This document shows, piece after piece, positions 1-6,997 of a stretch of DNA of 62,132 nt (its first letter is position 1; each line of letters opens with the position of its first letter). Source of the DNA: Pseudomonas guariconensis. GTDB taxonomy: Bacteria > Pseudomonadota > Gammaproteobacteria > Pseudomonadales > Pseudomonadaceae. Location: the NCBI RefSeq assembly GCF_024127895.1, contig NZ_JAMYBK010000024.1, positions 1-62,132 on the forward strand, written 5' to 3'. A program made the position numbers and the translations under genes. The notes under the pieces are model-generated. The model was not told the DNA's origin. It saw nothing but the letters and a program-made list of their open reading frames with translations, and did no database searches.

Positions 1-72
1 GGCTATATCCCGCCTGCGGAGGCTGAGGCAAACTTCCACCAGCAGCAAACAGATCAGGCCGTGGCGGCCTGA
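1..72 (+). pseudogene. IS3-family transposase OrfB, C-terminal end (partial)
   Basis: Reading frame 1 from the first base gives the 23-residue tail GYIPPAEAEANFHQQQ... ending at a TGA (70-72). A Gly-Tyr-(Ile)-Pro-Pro-Ala-Glu-Ala-Glu-Ala-Asn tail is typical of the DDE transposase (OrfB) of IS3-family elements, which inserts DNA through a copy-out mechanism. Only the end of the gene is inside the window, so completeness and activity cannot be judged. The terminal repeat of the same element follows at about 88-111. Confidence 0.8.
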
Positions 73-111
73 CTTAAACGAAACGGCCTCCACGAAACCC
101 GGGGTGATTCA
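1..111 (+). mobile_element. IS3-family insertion sequence, right end
   Basis: After the transposase stop codon the plus strand reads CCTCCACGAAACCCGGGGTG then ATTCA, ending at 111. On the other strand this starts TGAATCACCCCGGGTTTCG, the type of inverted repeat with terminal TGA that bounds IS3-family elements. The integrase reading frame on the minus strand is intact up to this point and stops on the TGA of the repeat, so the element has inserted into the integrase gene. The other end and the target duplication lie outside the window. Confidence 0.75.
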
Positions 112-486
112 TTTCTCGGACCAACTGCCGCCATGTGCTTGCAGATGATCACGTGCGAGATCTTCGAACGTCTTGCGCCGTGCCGCAGTTTGCCGCTCGG
201 CTTCGCGCTTGGCTTCTCTTTCGGCATCGCGGGTGGCAAGTGGATCTGCTCCGCTTGCCAGTATCTTGCGTTGCTCGGCGGCAAGTTGACGAGCTGCACT
301 AAGAGGAATGGTGGGGAAAGGGCCCAGCCCCATCTCTCGGCTTCGGCCGTCCAGCTTGTAGCGGAAAATCCAACTGGATGCCCCGCTTTTCGACACCTGG
401 AAGTAAAGCCCGTCACCGTCGTTAGTTTTTCCTGGCATTGCCGCTTTGGCCAGGGACTCGGCTGTCTTGCTGGTTAGTTTTCCCAT
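109..486 (-). pseudogene. Tyrosine integrase (DUF4102 N-terminal domain), truncated by the IS
   Basis: About 125 residues from ATG at 486 show the N-terminal arm-binding fold of P4/CP4-57-type integrases: GDGLYFQVSKSG, SWIFRY, then MGLGPFPTIPLSAAR and a Lys/Arg-rich helix leading to TFEDLARDHLQAH. Full-length relatives have roughly 400 residues with a C-terminal catalytic domain carrying the R-H-R-Y residues. Here the frame ends after GSWSEK on a TGA that belongs to the IS inverted repeat, so the catalytic part is missing or displaced to the left of the IS. The gene points away from the core genes, as expected for an integrase at one end of an integrated island. Confidence 0.85.
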
Positions 487-500
487 TCTGTTTTTCCTCC

Positions 501-536
501 TGACCCACACCCCATGACCCACACTTTGACCCACAC
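501..536. repeat. Three direct copies of TGACCCACAC upstream of the integrase
   Basis: TGACCCACAC occurs at 501-510, 515-524 and 527-536, just upstream of the integrase start. Short direct repeats in this place could be arm-type integrase binding sites or part of the attachment region; this is inference from position only. Confidence 0.4.
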
Positions 537-872
537 TTTGGGCGAGGATTTTGTAGATGCTTATCGGACGCTATGGGACAGATGGTATGCTGGAGGCCGC
601 GTAAATACTAGGCTGTAGGATGTTGTTGGATTTATTCGGAAAATTAAAAAGCCGGCTTGTGGCCGGCTTCTCGGGGACGGTCTTGGCTAATTTTTGGTAA
701 GCCGCAACCGCCTTAATCGGTATGGCCATCGAGGCCTGGAAAGATGGCGGACGGCTGTGTGAGGCGTCGCCAGGCCCTCTGGAGCGCGGCCTTTGGCCGG
801 TCGGGGCAAAATGTGCCGCGTAGCATACTAGGGCTGGTGCAGGTTGCCCAGCAAAAAATGGCGTAAGGTGTT
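537..872. other. Non-coding stretch between island border and core genome
   Basis: No convincing gene is seen. The stretch holds one intrinsic terminator (646-669). A minus-strand open frame across it is a continuation of a shadow frame of the neighbouring regulator gene. No tRNA-like 3' end (TTCGAATCC or similar) that could serve as an integrase target is visible, so the attachment site is not identified. Confidence 0.5.
646..669 (-). terminator. Intrinsic terminator, leftward
   Basis: AGCCGGC-TTGTG-GCCGGCT forms a 7-bp G/C-rich stem. On the minus strand it is followed by TTTTTAATTTT. It would end leftward transcripts from the XRE regulator gene, about 200 nt beyond its stop codon. Confidence 0.75.
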
Positions 873-1559
873 TCAGACAGGGCGCTGCTGGCTGAAGCAC
901 GACCAGTGGAACACCCAGCCGAGGATCACCATACCCTGCGCCTGACGTTGGGACGGTGTGTAGCGCTCCAGCGTGTGATTGTGCAGGTACAGGGTGTCGT
1001 GGTGGCCGAGGCTCAGGCGGTGGACCCGCAGTTTGCCGTTGTGCAGCAGGGCATAGGTTTCGCCATCGATGACCTGGGTCAGGCTGCGGTCGATGGCCAG
1101 GATGGCGTCCGAGGGGATGACGGGAGCCATGCTCGCGGAGGGTATGGCCAGGCCGATGACATTCTTGCGGGCGATGCCCAGGGCCTTGAGCGTCTGCGCA
1201 GGCAGGCGCAGGTGGCGTTTGCCCAGCGGTTCGAGGCGGCCGTCGCGCAGGGCATGCAGCGGGATGCGCAGTTGGCGCCCTTCCCGGAGGGACGAGAGAG
1301 GTGGGGCGTCGACCGGCGCCGGGCAGCGCAGTGGCTGGCGCAGGAGGGGGCTGGGGTGCTTGGCGCCTTCGCCGCTGCGCAGCCAGCGGCGCTGCACGCA
1401 GAACAGGTCGGCGATCTCTTCGAGGCGCGCCAGCGGTACCCCGCGCTTGAACCAATTGTTGACGTGCTGGGGCGTGACGCCACGCTGGGCGGCGAAATCG
1501 GAAGGGGTCAGGCCGCATTCCTGGAGCAGGGCCTTGAGACGGTCACCGGAGGTATTCAT
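873..1559 (-). CDS. XRE-family regulator with S24/LexA-like C-terminal domain
   Basis: 228 residues. Residues 5-60 form a Cro/CI-type helix-turn-helix (TPSDFAAQRGVTPQHVNNWF). Residues about 95-225 match the S24 peptidase fold of LexA/CI/PrtR repressors, with the Ser of the dyad in SASMAP (S143). The position where the general-base Lys is expected reads LRVHRL, so His180 takes the place of the Lys seen in the usual V-K-R-L. RecA-stimulated self-cleavage may therefore be lost or altered. It stands alone between the island border and ppa and is a host-type repressor rather than an obvious prophage CI. Targets are unknown. Confidence 0.8.
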   Translation of the reverse strand: MNTSGDRLKALLQECGLTPSDFAAQRGVTPQHVNNWFKRGVPLARLEEIADLFCVQRRWLRSGEGAKHPSPLLRQPLRCPAPVDAPPLSSLREGRQLRIPLHALRDGRLEPLGKRHLRLPAQTLKALGIARKNVIGLAIPSASMAPVIPSDAILAIDRSLTQVIDGETYALLHNGKLRVHRLSLGHHDTLYLHNHTLERYTPSQRQAQGMVILGWVFHWSCFSQQRPV

Positions 1560-1700
1560 GGAGCCGAGTCTAGCGAGCGGCTGCCGGCGGGGAAATGAAC
1601 CCGTGGTTGAGGCATTACGTACGAAAACGGGGGGATTGTAGGAGTGCGCCTAGGGCTGCGTAGGAGTTTTTACTGCTCGCGTCGAAAACCCAAGGCCCAC

Positions 1701-1725
1701 AAAAAAGCCCTGCCGAGGCAGGGCC
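1701..1725 (-). terminator. Intrinsic terminator of ppa
   Basis: GCCCTGCC-GA-GGCAGGGC hairpin next to an A-tract at 1701-1706, read as a T-tract on the minus strand. It lies 15 bp beyond the ppa stop codon. Confidence 0.85.
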
Positions 1726-1739
1726 TTGCGAGCCGGCGG

Positions 1740-2267
1740 TCAGCCCTTGTAGGCAGCGACCGACTTGGTGATCTCGGCGCGGGCGGCATCGGCGCCTTCC
1801 CAGCCCTTGACCTTGACCCACTTGCCTTTCTCGAGATCCTTGTAGTTCTCGAAGAAGTGCTTGATCTGCTCCAGCAGCAGGGCGGGCAGGTCGGTGTATT
1901 CCTTGACGTCGACGTACAGCTGGCTCAGCTTGTCGTGCGGAACGGCCAGGACCTTGGCGTCGCCACCGCTTTCGTCGTCCATGTGCAGGACGCCGACCGG
2001 GCGGGCGCGGATGACCGAACCCGGGGCGACCGGGTAGGGGGTCACGACCAGCACGTCCAGCGGGTCGCCGTCGTCAGCCAGGGTGTTGGGGATGTAGCCA
2101 TAGTTGGCCGGGTAGAACATCGGGGTGGCCATGAAGCGGTCGACGAACAGGGCGTCGCTGTCCTTGTCGATCTCGTACTTGATCGGCGCGTGGTTGGCCG
2201 GGATCTCGATGGCGACGTAGATGTCGTTCGGCAGGTCTTTGCCAGCCGGAATCTTGCTGTAGCTCAT
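1740..2267 (-). CDS. ppa: Inorganic pyrophosphatase
   Basis: 175 residues, the usual length of family I soluble pyrophosphatases. The enzyme splits pyrophosphate to phosphate in the cytoplasm and pulls biosynthetic reactions forward. The active-site signature DDGDPLDVLV, the Mg-binding Asp residues and the E-I-P-A start (IPANHAPIKYEIDKD) are all present. The start at 2267 (MSYSKIPAG) is chosen by homology; the longer upstream frame overlaps the -10 element. A TATAAT on the minus strand (2307-2312) and a terminator at 1701-1725 make it a single-gene unit. Confidence 0.97.
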   Translation of the reverse strand: MSYSKIPAGKDLPNDIYVAIEIPANHAPIKYEIDKDSDALFVDRFMATPMFYPANYGYIPNTLADDGDPLDVLVVTPYPVAPGSVIRARPVGVLHMDDESGGDAKVLAVPHDKLSQLYVDVKEYTDLPALLLEQIKHFFENYKDLEKGKWVKVKGWEGADAARAEITKSVAAYKG

Positions 2268-2306
2268 TGGGCAGTGCCCCCATGTTTGACCAAAAAAGTG
2301 GCGGCG

Positions 2307-2312
2307 ATTATA
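2307..2312 (-). promoter_or_regulatory. -10 element of the ppa promoter
   Basis: Minus-strand TATAAT about 40 bp upstream of the ppa start. The -35 region is poorly conserved. Confidence 0.55.
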
Positions 2313-2361
2313 GGCACATTCCGACAGGGCATGCCACGCCCGGCCCGGATGTGCGGGGGCC

Positions 2362-3177
2362 TCAGGCGTGGGTTTCGCGGTAGTCCGGGTGTTCGGCCTG
2401 CAGCCTGGCCAGGCGCGCGAGCGGATCCTGGCGGTAGAACAGCGACAGTTGTCCGTACACCTGGGGGTAGGCCTGGTGCAGCAGGTCGGGCGCGCTGAAG
2501 AAGTACTCGCTGGTGACGGCGAAGAATTCCGCGGGGTTTTCCGCCGCGTAGGGGTCGATGGCCGTCTCGGCGTCCGGGTTGGCATCCAGCTGGCGGTTGA
2601 GGTCGTCGTAGGCCTGCTGCATGGCCGTGGCCCAGTCTGCCACGCGCATGCTGCCGTGCAGGGGCGGCAGGCCGTTGGCGTCGCCGTTGAGCATGTCGAG
2701 CTTGTGCGCCAACTCGTGGATCACCAGGTTGTAGGCCTCCCAGCCGCCGCTGGCCAGCACCCCGGGCCAGGCCAGGATCACCGGCCCCTGCTGCCAGGCC
2801 TCGCCGCTGTGCTCGGCGTCCCAGGTATGCTCGACGCCGCTGCTGTCGCGGTGGCGCTGGGGGCTCTTGAAGTCATCGGGGTAGAGGATGATCTCGTGGA
2901 AGCCCTGGTACCAGTCCAGGTCCCCCAGGTGCAGCAGCGGCAACTGGGCCTGGGCGGCGAGGAACAGGCGCTGCTCGTCGTCCAGCTCCACGCCTGGCAG
3001 GGTGGTCAGGTGCTTGTCGTGCAGGAACAGGACGCAGGCCTCGCGCAGCCAGCGGTCTTCCTCGTCGCTGAGGCCGTCGAGCAGCGGCAGGCGTTCATGG
3101 ACCACTTGCCACAGCTGCGGGTCGACCGGGTAACGGGCCAGGGTGCGTCGGCGGCGCCAGGCGCGAAGCGACCACAT
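2362..3177 (-). CDS. mtfA: MtfA-type zinc peptidase (DUF980)
   Basis: 271 residues, typical of MtfA (Mlc titration factor A), a cytosolic zinc metallopeptidase that in E. coli binds the glucose repressor Mlc. The zinc motif HELAH lies at residues 154-158, and a downstream Glu-rich segment AENPAEFFAVTSEYFF supplies the third ligand. Pseudomonads lack a clear Mlc-PtsG circuit, so the physiological target here is open. The start at 3177 lies 8 bp from the stop codon of the upstream DedA gene, so the two are likely co-transcribed. Confidence 0.9.
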   Translation of the reverse strand: MWSLRAWRRRRTLARYPVDPQLWQVVHERLPLLDGLSDEEDRWLREACVLFLHDKHLTTLPGVELDDEQRLFLAAQAQLPLLHLGDLDWYQGFHEIILYPDDFKSPQRHRDSSGVEHTWDAEHSGEAWQQGPVILAWPGVLASGGWEAYNLVIHELAHKLDMLNGDANGLPPLHGSMRVADWATAMQQAYDDLNRQLDANPDAETAIDPYAAENPAEFFAVTSEYFFSAPDLLHQAYPQVYGQLSLFYRQDPLARLARLQAEHPDYRETHA

Positions 3178-3185
3178 GGCGTGGA

Positions 3186-3833
3186 TCAGTGGGCCTTGGC
3201 CGTGCGGCCCAGGCGCCCGCGCAGCAGGCCCAGGACCATCGGTACCAGCGACAGGAAGATGATGCCCAGGACCATCAGCGACAGGTGCTGCTTGATGAAC
3301 GGTACGTTGCCGAAGAAGTAGCCCAGGGTCACCAGGCCCCCGACCCAGAGCAGCGAACCGGTCACGCTGAAGGCCAAAAAGCGTGGGTAGTGCATGTGGG
3401 CGATGCCGGCGACGAAGGGGGCGAAGGTGCGCAGGATCGGCAGGAAGCGTGCCATGGTCACGGTCTTGCCGCCGTGGCGTGCGTAGAAGTCGTGGGTGCG
3501 CTGCAGGTAGTCGCGGCGGAAGATCTTCGAGTTCGGGTCGCGGAACAGGCGCTCCCCAGCCGTGCGGCCGATCACGTAGTTGGTGCTGTCGCCCATGATC
3601 GCCGCCGCCATCAGCAGGCCAGAGAGCAGTACCGGGTCCATGCCGCCGCCAGCGGCCACGGCGCCAGCGATGAACAGCAGCGAATCACCCGGCAGGAAGG
3701 GCATCACCACCAGGCCGGTCTCGCAGAAGATCACCGTGAAGAGGATGGCGTAGATCCAGGGACCATAGTTGGTGACCAGCAGATCGAGATAGGCATCGAG
3801 ATGCAGGATGAGGTCCAGCGGGTTGAATTCCAT
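3186..3833 (-). CDS. DedA-family membrane protein (VTT domain)
   Basis: About 215 residues with several hydrophobic segments. DedA signatures are present: the ETG...PFLPGDSLL region near residue 45 and the MARFLPILRTFAPFVAG motif near 130, whose Arg and Pro are conserved in E. coli YqjA/YghB. Members are undecaprenyl-phosphate or phospholipid flippases linked to membrane energetics. The start at 3833 (MEFNPLD) is favoured; an in-frame ATG three codons upstream is also possible. It is followed closely by mtfA. A minus-strand TATAAT at 3947-3952 is a likely promoter element. Confidence 0.9.
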   Translation of the reverse strand: MEFNPLDLILHLDAYLDLLVTNYGPWIYAILFTVIFCETGLVVMPFLPGDSLLFIAGAVAAGGGMDPVLLSGLLMAAAIMGDSTNYVIGRTAGERLFRDPNSKIFRRDYLQRTHDFYARHGGKTVTMARFLPILRTFAPFVAGIAHMHYPRFLAFSVTGSLLWVGGLVTLGYFFGNVPFIKQHLSLMVLGIIFLSLVPMVLGLLRGRLGRTAKAH

Positions 3834-3842
3834 GTACAGCAC

Positions 3843-4163
3843 CTGTGTTCTTGACCCGCAGCTACGGGCGCGCGATGACGGACAATGCCAAGGGCGTAGG
3901 TTTGTTTACCGGCGGGAGGTAAATTTTCACACATGACAGGAAGGGCATTATACGGCGATGCCAGGAATGTGCCCGGAGAGTTTGTAGCGGCGGATTACGG
4001 GGTTCAATGTCAGTCAGGCCCACTGGGGCTGCCTTGCAGCCCATCGCTGGCAAGCCAGCTCCCGCAGGGTTCGAGTCGATCACGCATGATGCGATTTGCA
4101 GGGCCGTGTGGGAGCGGCTTGCCGGCGATGGGGCGCGATGTGGCCCCAACTGCCCGTACCGCC
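3843..4163. other. Intergenic region with promoter and REP pair
   Basis: This non-coding stretch contains the presumed dedA -10 element (minus-strand TATAAT, 3947-3952) and, from about 4020 to 4148, two inverted REP-like units. The latter probably lie beyond the 3' end of the acetyltransferase gene. Confidence 0.6.
4020..4148. repeat. Inverted pair of REP-like elements
   Basis: CCTTGCAGCCCATCGCTGGC...CAGCTCCCGCAGG is followed about 50 bp later by the inverted form GTGGGAGCGGCTTGCCGGCG...GGGGC. Head-to-head REP pairs are common between Pseudomonas genes. Confidence 0.75.
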
Positions 4164-4622
4164 TCAATCCTGGTTGATCGGCAGCACGTAGTTCTCGAAC
4201 TCGGTGTCCTTGTGAAACCCCATCGACTCGTAGGTCTTCTTCGCCACCTCGTTGTCGCTGCTGGTGGACACGCGCATGCGCACGGCATTGGTTTCCTTGG
4301 CCATCTTCTTGGCTTCGCGCATCAGGTGGTCGGCGACCAGCATGCGGCGGGAGTCTTCGGCCACGTAGATGTCGTTGAGGATCCACACACGCTTGAGCGA
4401 CAGCGACGAGAAGCTCGGGTAGAGCTGGCAGAACCCCAGCAGGCGGCCCTCTTCGTCATCCGGCAGGGCCAGGTAGATCACCGACTCACCACGCTTGAGG
4501 CGCTTTTCCAGGAAACTGCGCGAGCTGTCGGGGTAGGGCAGTTGCCCGTAGAACTCGCGATATTTCACGAACAACGGGGTCAGCAGGTCGAGGTGTTCCA
4601 GGGTTGCCTTGATGATGCGCAT
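4164..4622 (-). CDS. GNAT-family N-acetyltransferase
   Basis: 152 residues. The acetyl-CoA binding motif A region is seen as LNDIYVAEDSRRMLVADHLM, where the usual R/Q-x-x-G-x-G/A is degenerate, followed by the late-strand EVAKKTYESMGF typical of GNAT enzymes. The substrate cannot be told from sequence. It stands alone between REP repeats and the ethanolamine operon. Confidence 0.85.
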   Translation of the reverse strand: MRIIKATLEHLDLLTPLFVKYREFYGQLPYPDSSRSFLEKRLKRGESVIYLALPDDEEGRLLGFCQLYPSFSSLSLKRVWILNDIYVAEDSRRMLVADHLMREAKKMAKETNAVRMRVSTSSDNEVAKKTYESMGFHKDTEFENYVLPINQD

Positions 4623-4725
4623 GTGCGGCCCTCAGAGTCCATGTGGGGAAACAGCGGATTGCCAGCCGCTTCAGATGCTGCCCAAAGCAGCCGGGAAGCG
4701 CAATCCGCCCGGCGTGACATGTTTT

Positions 4726-5550
4726 TTACTCTTCTCCAAGCAGGAAGTTGCCGCTTTTACCTGTGGCGCTTTCAGTCTCGAGGCTGTGCACCTCGGCCTC
4801 GTCCTTCAGGTTCACCCCCGACAACTGCCGGCGGCAGGCCTCGCGCATCAGGTACAGCAGGCGGTGGGCGGCCATGCCGTAGCTCAGCCCCTCCAGGCGT
4901 ACATTGGAAATGCAGTTGCGATAGGCGTCGGTCAGGCCGACCTTGGGCGCGTAGGTGAAATACAGCCCCAGGCTGTCGGGCGAGCTCAGGCCGGGGCGTT
5001 CGCCGATCAGCATCACCGTCATGCGTGCGCCGAGCAACTCGCCGACTTCATCGCCCACCGCCACGCGGCCCTGTTCCACCAGCACCACCGGGGCGCTGGT
5101 CCAGCCGTCGGCGGCGGCCTGCTCCTCGAAGCGGGCGAGGAAGGGCAGGGTATGGCGATGCACGGCCAGGGCCGAGAGGCCGTCGGCGACCACGATCGCC
5201 AGGTCGACCCCACCGGGGTGGGCCTGGGCATGCTCGCGCAGGCGCTGGGCCGAGTCTTCGTTCAGGCGCCGGCCCAGGTCGGGGCGCTGCAGGTACTGGT
5301 GACGGTCGCTGGCGGCGCTGTGCAGCAGCAGGCTGTCGCGACCCCGGTCGGCGAGCTGGCTGCGCAGGCCAGCATGGTCGAAGGGCAGGTGCACGGCATC
5401 GCGGGCCTGGGCATGGGCGAACTGGAAGTCCAGCTGGGCGCCAGTCGGCAGGCTGATACCGGTACGGCCCAGGGCGATGCGCGCCGGGGTCAGGTTGCGC
5501 AGGGCCAGCCAGGGGTTGTCATGGGCGGGTGTGCGTGGGTCCATGGTCAC
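4726..5550 (-). CDS. eutC: Ethanolamine ammonia-lyase, small subunit
   Basis: 274 residues, the usual size of EutC. With EutB it forms the adenosylcobalamin-dependent enzyme that splits ethanolamine into acetaldehyde and ammonia. Recognised by VDLAIVVADGLSALAVH, the VVLVEQGRVAVGDEVGELL segment and the GERPGLSSPDSLGLYFTY stretch. It is the last gene of eat-eutB-eutC, 3 bp after the eutB stop codon. No microcompartment genes (eutSPQTDMNGHJKL) accompany it, as usual in pseudomonads. Confidence 0.96.
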   Translation of the reverse strand: MTMDPRTPAHDNPWLALRNLTPARIALGRTGISLPTGAQLDFQFAHAQARDAVHLPFDHAGLRSQLADRGRDSLLLHSAASDRHQYLQRPDLGRRLNEDSAQRLREHAQAHPGGVDLAIVVADGLSALAVHRHTLPFLARFEEQAAADGWTSAPVVLVEQGRVAVGDEVGELLGARMTVMLIGERPGLSSPDSLGLYFTYAPKVGLTDAYRNCISNVRLEGLSYGMAAHRLLYLMREACRRQLSGVNLKDEAEVHSLETESATGKSGNFLLGEE

Positions 5551-5553
5551 TCC

Positions 5554-6948
5554 CTATGCAAGCTGTGCCAGGGCCTGGCGGAACGCCGGCGGCAGGTTGT
5601 CGCCAAAGCGTATCCGGCCATCGGCCTGGGTGAAGATGCCGGTACGTTCCAGCCAGGCCTCGAACTCCGGGCCAGGCTTAAGGCCCAGGGTCTGGCGCGC
5701 GTAGAGCGCGTCGTGGAACGAGGTGGTCTGGTAGTTGAGCATGATGTCGTCGGAGCCGGGGATGCCCATGATGAAGTTGATCCCGGCCACGCCCAGCAGG
5801 GTCAGCAGGGTATCCATGTCGTCCTGGTCGGCTTCGGCATGGTTGGTGTAGCAGATGTCGCAGCCCATGGGGACGCCGAGCAGCTTGCCGCAGAAGTGAT
5901 CCTCCAGGCCCGCGCGGATGATCTGCTTGCCGTTGTACAGGTATTCCGGGCCGATGAAGCCGACCACGGTGTTGACCAGGAACGGTTTGAAGTGCCGGGC
6001 CACGGCGTAGGCGCGGGTTTCGCAGGTCTGCTGGTCGACGCCGTGGTGGGCGTTGGCCGACAGGGCGCTGCCCTGGCCGGTCTCGAAGTACATCAGGTTC
6101 TGCCCCACGGTACCGCGCTTGAGAGACAGCCCGGCCTCGTAGCCTTCCTGGAGCACGTTGAGGTTGATGCCGAAGCCCGCGTTGGCGGCCTCGGTGCCGG
6201 CGATGGACTGGAACACCAGGTCCAGCGGCACACCCCGGTTGATCGCCTCGATCGAGGTGGTGACGTGGGTCAGTACGCAGGCCTGGGTGGGGATCTGGTA
6301 GCGCTGGATGATGGCGTCGAGCATCTCCAGCAGGGCGCAGATCGAGGCGATGCTGTCGGTGGCCGGGTTGATGCCGATCATGGCATCGCCGTTGCCGTAC
6401 AGCAGGCCGTCGAGGATGCTGGCGGCGATACCGGCGGGCTCGTCGGTCGGGTGGTTGGGCTGCAGGCGGGTCGACAGCCGCCCACGCAGGCCCATGGTGC
6501 CGCGAAAGCGCGTGACCACACGGATCTTCTGCGCCACCAGGACCAGGTCCTGGACGCGCATGATCTTCGACACCGCGGCGGCCATCTCTGGCGTCAGGCC
6601 TGGGGCCAGGGCGCGCAGGCTGTCCTCGTCGGCCGCCTCGCTCAGCAGCCAGTCGCGCAGCCCACCGACCGTCAGTTGGCTGACCGGGGCGAAGGCCTCG
6701 GCGTCGTGGCTGTCGATGATCAGCCGGGTGACTTCATCGTCTTCGTAGGGGATCAGCGCCTCGTTGAGGAAGTGCTTGAGCGGGATGTCGGCCAGTGCCA
6801 TCTGCGCGGCGACCCGCTCGCCGTCGTTGCTGGCCGCGACACCGGCCAGGTAGTCGCCCGAGCGTGCCGGGCTGGCCTTGGCCATGACTTCCTTGAGGCT
6901 GTCGAAGCGGTAGACCTGGTTGCCCACCGTGTGTACGAAACTTGCCAT
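5554..6948 (-). CDS. eutB: Ethanolamine ammonia-lyase, large subunit
   Basis: 464 residues, full length for EutB, the TIM-barrel subunit holding ethanolamine and the cobalamin cofactor. Start MASFVHTVGNQVYRFDSLKE at 6948; the longer open frame upstream runs into the permease gene and is not used. The conserved IGINPATDS and FETGQGSA stretches are present. The cell must make or import B12 for activity. Regulation is probably through the sigma-54 promoter in front of eat. Confidence 0.97.
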   Translation of the reverse strand: MASFVHTVGNQVYRFDSLKEVMAKASPARSGDYLAGVAASNDGERVAAQMALADIPLKHFLNEALIPYEDDEVTRLIIDSHDAEAFAPVSQLTVGGLRDWLLSEAADEDSLRALAPGLTPEMAAAVSKIMRVQDLVLVAQKIRVVTRFRGTMGLRGRLSTRLQPNHPTDEPAGIAASILDGLLYGNGDAMIGINPATDSIASICALLEMLDAIIQRYQIPTQACVLTHVTTSIEAINRGVPLDLVFQSIAGTEAANAGFGINLNVLQEGYEAGLSLKRGTVGQNLMYFETGQGSALSANAHHGVDQQTCETRAYAVARHFKPFLVNTVVGFIGPEYLYNGKQIIRAGLEDHFCGKLLGVPMGCDICYTNHAEADQDDMDTLLTLLGVAGINFIMGIPGSDDIMLNYQTTSFHDALYARQTLGLKPGPEFEAWLERTGIFTQADGRIRFGDNLPPAFRQALAQLA

Positions 6949-6997
6949 ACAGAATCTCCAGGGCGCCGCGGGGCTGGCCCGCGGCGTAAGACGGCGA

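Noticed and set aside
537..872. tRNA or tmRNA 3' end as integrase attachment site
   Set aside because: No TTCGA-type T-loop or CCA end and no tmRNA-like sequence was found on either strand.
571..1518. Long minus-strand open frame over the XRE regulator
   Set aside because: It is an alternative frame of the regulator gene, rich in Arg/Pro/Ala as GC-rich shadows are. Its tail crosses the terminator at 646-669.
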